A stretch of DNA of 7,776 bases. Source: Anaeromyxobacter sp. (GTDB taxonomy: Bacteria; Myxococcota; Myxococcia; Myxococcales; Anaeromyxobacteraceae). The notes beneath the pieces are model-generated. The model saw only the letters and a program-made list of their open reading frames with translations, ran no database searches and was not told the origin of the DNA. The stretch spans positions 1 to 7,776 of the forward strand of contig JAHWYA010000065.1 of assembly GCA_020028115.1 (NCBI GenBank), read 5' to 3'. A program made the translations under genes and the position numbers. Shown piece after piece: positions 5,893 through 7,776 of the stretch (position 1 is its first letter; every line of letters starts with the position of its first letter).

Positions 5893-7776
5893 ATGCCCCG
5901 GCTGCTCGACCGCATCGACTCGCCCGCCGATCTGAAGATCCTCTCGATCGACGAGCTCCCCGCGCTCTGCCAGGAGCTCCGCGACGAGATCGTGGTGACC
6001 TGCGCGCGGAACGGCGGCCACCTCGGGTCGTCCCTCGGGGCGGTCGAGATCAACGTCGCGCTCCACTACGTCTTCGACTCGCCGAGGGACAAGATCGTCT
6101 GGGACGTCGGCCACCAGGCGTACGCCCACAAGCTCCTCACCGGGCGGCGCGATCGGTTCCGCTCCATCCGCCTCCCGGGCGGCCTCGCCGGGTTCCCGGA
6201 GCGGCACGAGTCGGAGCACGACGCGTTCGGGGTCGGCCACGCCTCGACCGCCGTCAGCGCCGCCCTCGGGATGATCGAGGGGATGCGGATCGCCGGGACG
6301 CCGGGCAAGGTCGTCGCGGTGCTCGGCGACGGGGCCCTCACCGGCGGCGTCGCCTTCGAGGGGCTGAACCAGGTCGGCTACCTCGGCCGGCAGCTGCTCG
6401 TCGTCCTGAACGACAACGAGATGTCGATCTCGCCGAACGTCGGCGCGCTCTCGGAGTGGTTCTCGAAGAAGTTCGCCTCCCGCACCTACAACCGCTGGCG
6501 CCACTCGGTGAAGGACTTCCTCTCGAAGCTCCCGAAGGGCGCCGAGGCGATCGAGGTCATCCGCCACGGCATCAACGCGACGAAGGCGCTCGTCACGCCG
6601 GGCATCCTCTTCGAGGGGCTGGGCTTCCACTACGTCGGGCCGGTCGACGGCCACGACGTGAGGGGGCTCGTCGAGGCCTTCCAGAAGCTCGCGACGTTCG
6701 ACGCGCCGGTGCTGCTCCACGCGGTGACGCAGAAGGGGAAGGGGTACGAGCCCGCCGAGCAGGACTCCGCCACCCGCGGCCACGGCCTCTCGTTCTTCGA
6801 CGTCGCCACCGGGAAGCCGACGAAGAAGGCGTCGAAGGGCTACACCGACCTCTTCGCCGACGCGCTCTGCGACGAGATGGAGCGGAACGACCGCGTCGTC
6901 GCGATCACCGCCGCGATGCTGGAGGGGACCGGCCTCGTCCGGGCGAAGCAGCGGTTCCCGGACCGGACCTACGACGTCGGGATCGCCGAGCAGCACGCGG
7001 TCACGTTCGCCGCGGGGCTCGCCTGCGAGGGGATCCGGCCGGTCGTCGCGATCTACTCGACCTTCCTGCAGCGCGCCTACGATCAGATCGTCCACGACGT
7101 GGCGCTCCAGCGGCTGCCGGTGACGTTCGCGCTCGACCGCGGCGGCATCGTCGGCGCGGACGGGAAGACGCACCAGGGCGCGTTCGACCTCGCGTACCTG
7201 CGCTGCGTGCCGAACCTCGTCGTGATGGCGCCGTCGGACGAGAACGAGCTCCGCCACATGCTCCACACCGCGGTCGCGCTCGACGGGCCGGCGGCGTTCC
7301 GCTTCCCGCGCGGCGCCGGCGAGGGCGTGCCGCTCGACCCCGAGCCGAAGGCGCTCGAGGTGGGGAAGGGCCGGATCGCGCGCGCGGTCGCCGGCAAGCC
7401 GGACGTGTGCGTCGTGGCGCTCGGCTCCACGGTCCGGCCGGCGCTCGCGGCGGCGGAGGCCCTCGCCGCCTCCGGGCTTGCCGTCTCCGTCGTCGACGCG
7501 CGGTTCGTGAAGCCGCTCGACGAGGAGCTCGTGGCGGCGGAGGCGCTCCGCGCCGGCCGGCTCGTCACGGTCGAGGAGGGCTGCCTCCCCGGCGGCTTCG
7601 GCTCCGCGGTCCTCGAGGTGCTCGAGAAGCGCGGCCTCATCGCGGACGGCCTCCTCGTGCGGCGGCTCGGCCTGCCGGACGCGTTCGTCACCCACGGCGA
7701 CGCGGCGAAGCAGCGCGCCGAGCTCGGCCTCGACGCCGAGGGGATCGCGCGCGCCTGCCGGGAGCTCGCGAAGGCG
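5893..7776 (+). CDS. dxs: 1-deoxy-D-xylulose-5-phosphate synthase (3' end cut by window)
   Basis: Dxs is a thiamine-diphosphate enzyme that joins pyruvate and glyceraldehyde 3-phosphate with loss of CO2, the first step of the MEP isoprenoid pathway. The visible 628 codons are all open with no stop, and already equal a full-length Dxs (E. coli 620), so only the last few residues can be missing. Visible motifs: GGHLGSSLG with H43; DVGHQAYAHK with H74; the cofactor motif GDGALTGG (D146) and NDNEMSIS (N175) as Mg ligands; DVGIAEQHAV with the catalytic E366; RGGIVGADGKTH with D423 and H427; and FRFPRG with R473. The usual DRAG sequence reads DRGG (415-418) here, a mild change. The C-terminal transketolase-like domain runs from about 490 to the end. 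The ATG at 5893 has a clean GGAGG (5883-5887) 5 nt upstream. It is last in the visible operon, paired with ispA, which uses the pathway's products. Confidence 0.96.
   Translation, partial: MPRLLDRIDSPADLKILSIDELPALCQELRDEIVVTCARNGGHLGSSLGAVEINVALHYVFDSPRDKIVWDVGHQAYAHKLLTGRRDRFRSIRLPGGLAGFPERHESEHDAFGVGHASTAVSAALGMIEGMRIAGTPGKVVAVLGDGALTGGVAFEGLNQVGYLGRQLLVVLNDNEMSISPNVGALSEWFSKKFASRTYNRWRHSVKDFLSKLPKGAEAIEVIRHGINATKALVTPGILFEGLGFHYVGPVDGHDVRGLVEAFQKLATFDAPVLLHAVTQKGKGYEPAEQDSATRGHGLSFFDVATGKPTKKASKGYTDLFADALCDEMERNDRVVAITAAMLEGTGLVRAKQRFPDRTYDVGIAEQHAVTFAAGLACEGIRPVVAIYSTFLQRAYDQIVHDVALQRLPVTFALDRGGIVGADGKTHQGAFDLAYLRCVPNLVVMAPSDENELRHMLHTAVALDGPAAFRFPRGAGEGVPLDPEPKALEVGKGRIARAVAGKPDVCVVALGSTVRPALAAAEALAASGLAVSVVDARFVKPLDEELVAAEALRAGRLVTVEEGCLPGGFGSAVLEVLEKRGLIADGLLVRRLGLPDAFVTHGDAAKQRAELGLDAEGIARACRELAKA

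Noticed and set aside
5671..7695. Long minus-strand open frame opposite ispA and dxs, about 674 codons
   Set aside because: The plus strand encodes Dxs with all catalytic motifs throughout. The antisense product is a low-complexity Arg/Glu/Asp/Val-rich shadow.

Overview
The window is very GC-rich, densely coding DNA with strong G/C bias at third codon positions. It uses GTG and TTG starts freely. Together with a DUF4388-type protein and the order xseA-xseB-response regulator-ispA-dxs, this suggests a member of the Myxococcota (former Deltaproteobacteria), most like Anaeromyxobacter. That assignment is inference from composition, gene order and protein families; no search was run.

Layout. Positions 1-35 hold only the 3' flank of the first gene, with a perfect 8-bp hairpin that may be its terminator. 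On the minus strand, 36-1904 encodes a 622-residue multidomain protein: a degenerate receiver domain, a DUF4388 region, a J domain with an intact HPD motif, and C-terminal TPR-like repeats. An 84-bp divergent intergenic region (1905-1988) separates it from a plus-strand cluster that runs to the end of the window. The cluster is otsB-like trehalose-phosphatase (1989-2777), xseA (2774-4243), xseB (4276-4551), a stand-alone receiver-domain response regulator (4554-4970), ispA (4998-5879) and dxs (5893 to the window edge, no stop reached).

The plus-strand genes are separated by -4, 32, 2, 27 and 13 bp, so they look like one operon. It joins three jobs: trehalose-6-phosphate dephosphorylation, both subunits of exonuclease VII, and two isoprenoid steps. 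Dxs makes 1-deoxy-D-xylulose 5-phosphate, the entry to the MEP pathway. IspA makes farnesyl diphosphate from the C5 products of that pathway. The xseB-ispA-dxs association is common in bacteria. The less usual members are the phosphatase at the front and the single-domain response regulator between xseB and ispA.

Most of the window is ordinary core metabolism and DNA maintenance. I see no mobile element, CRISPR array, tRNA, rRNA or clear defence system. The points most worth a second look are the pseudo-receiver/DUF4388/J/TPR protein, the embedded response regulator, an exact 13-bp tandem duplication across the xseA stop codon, and a likely leaderless promoter for the minus-strand gene.
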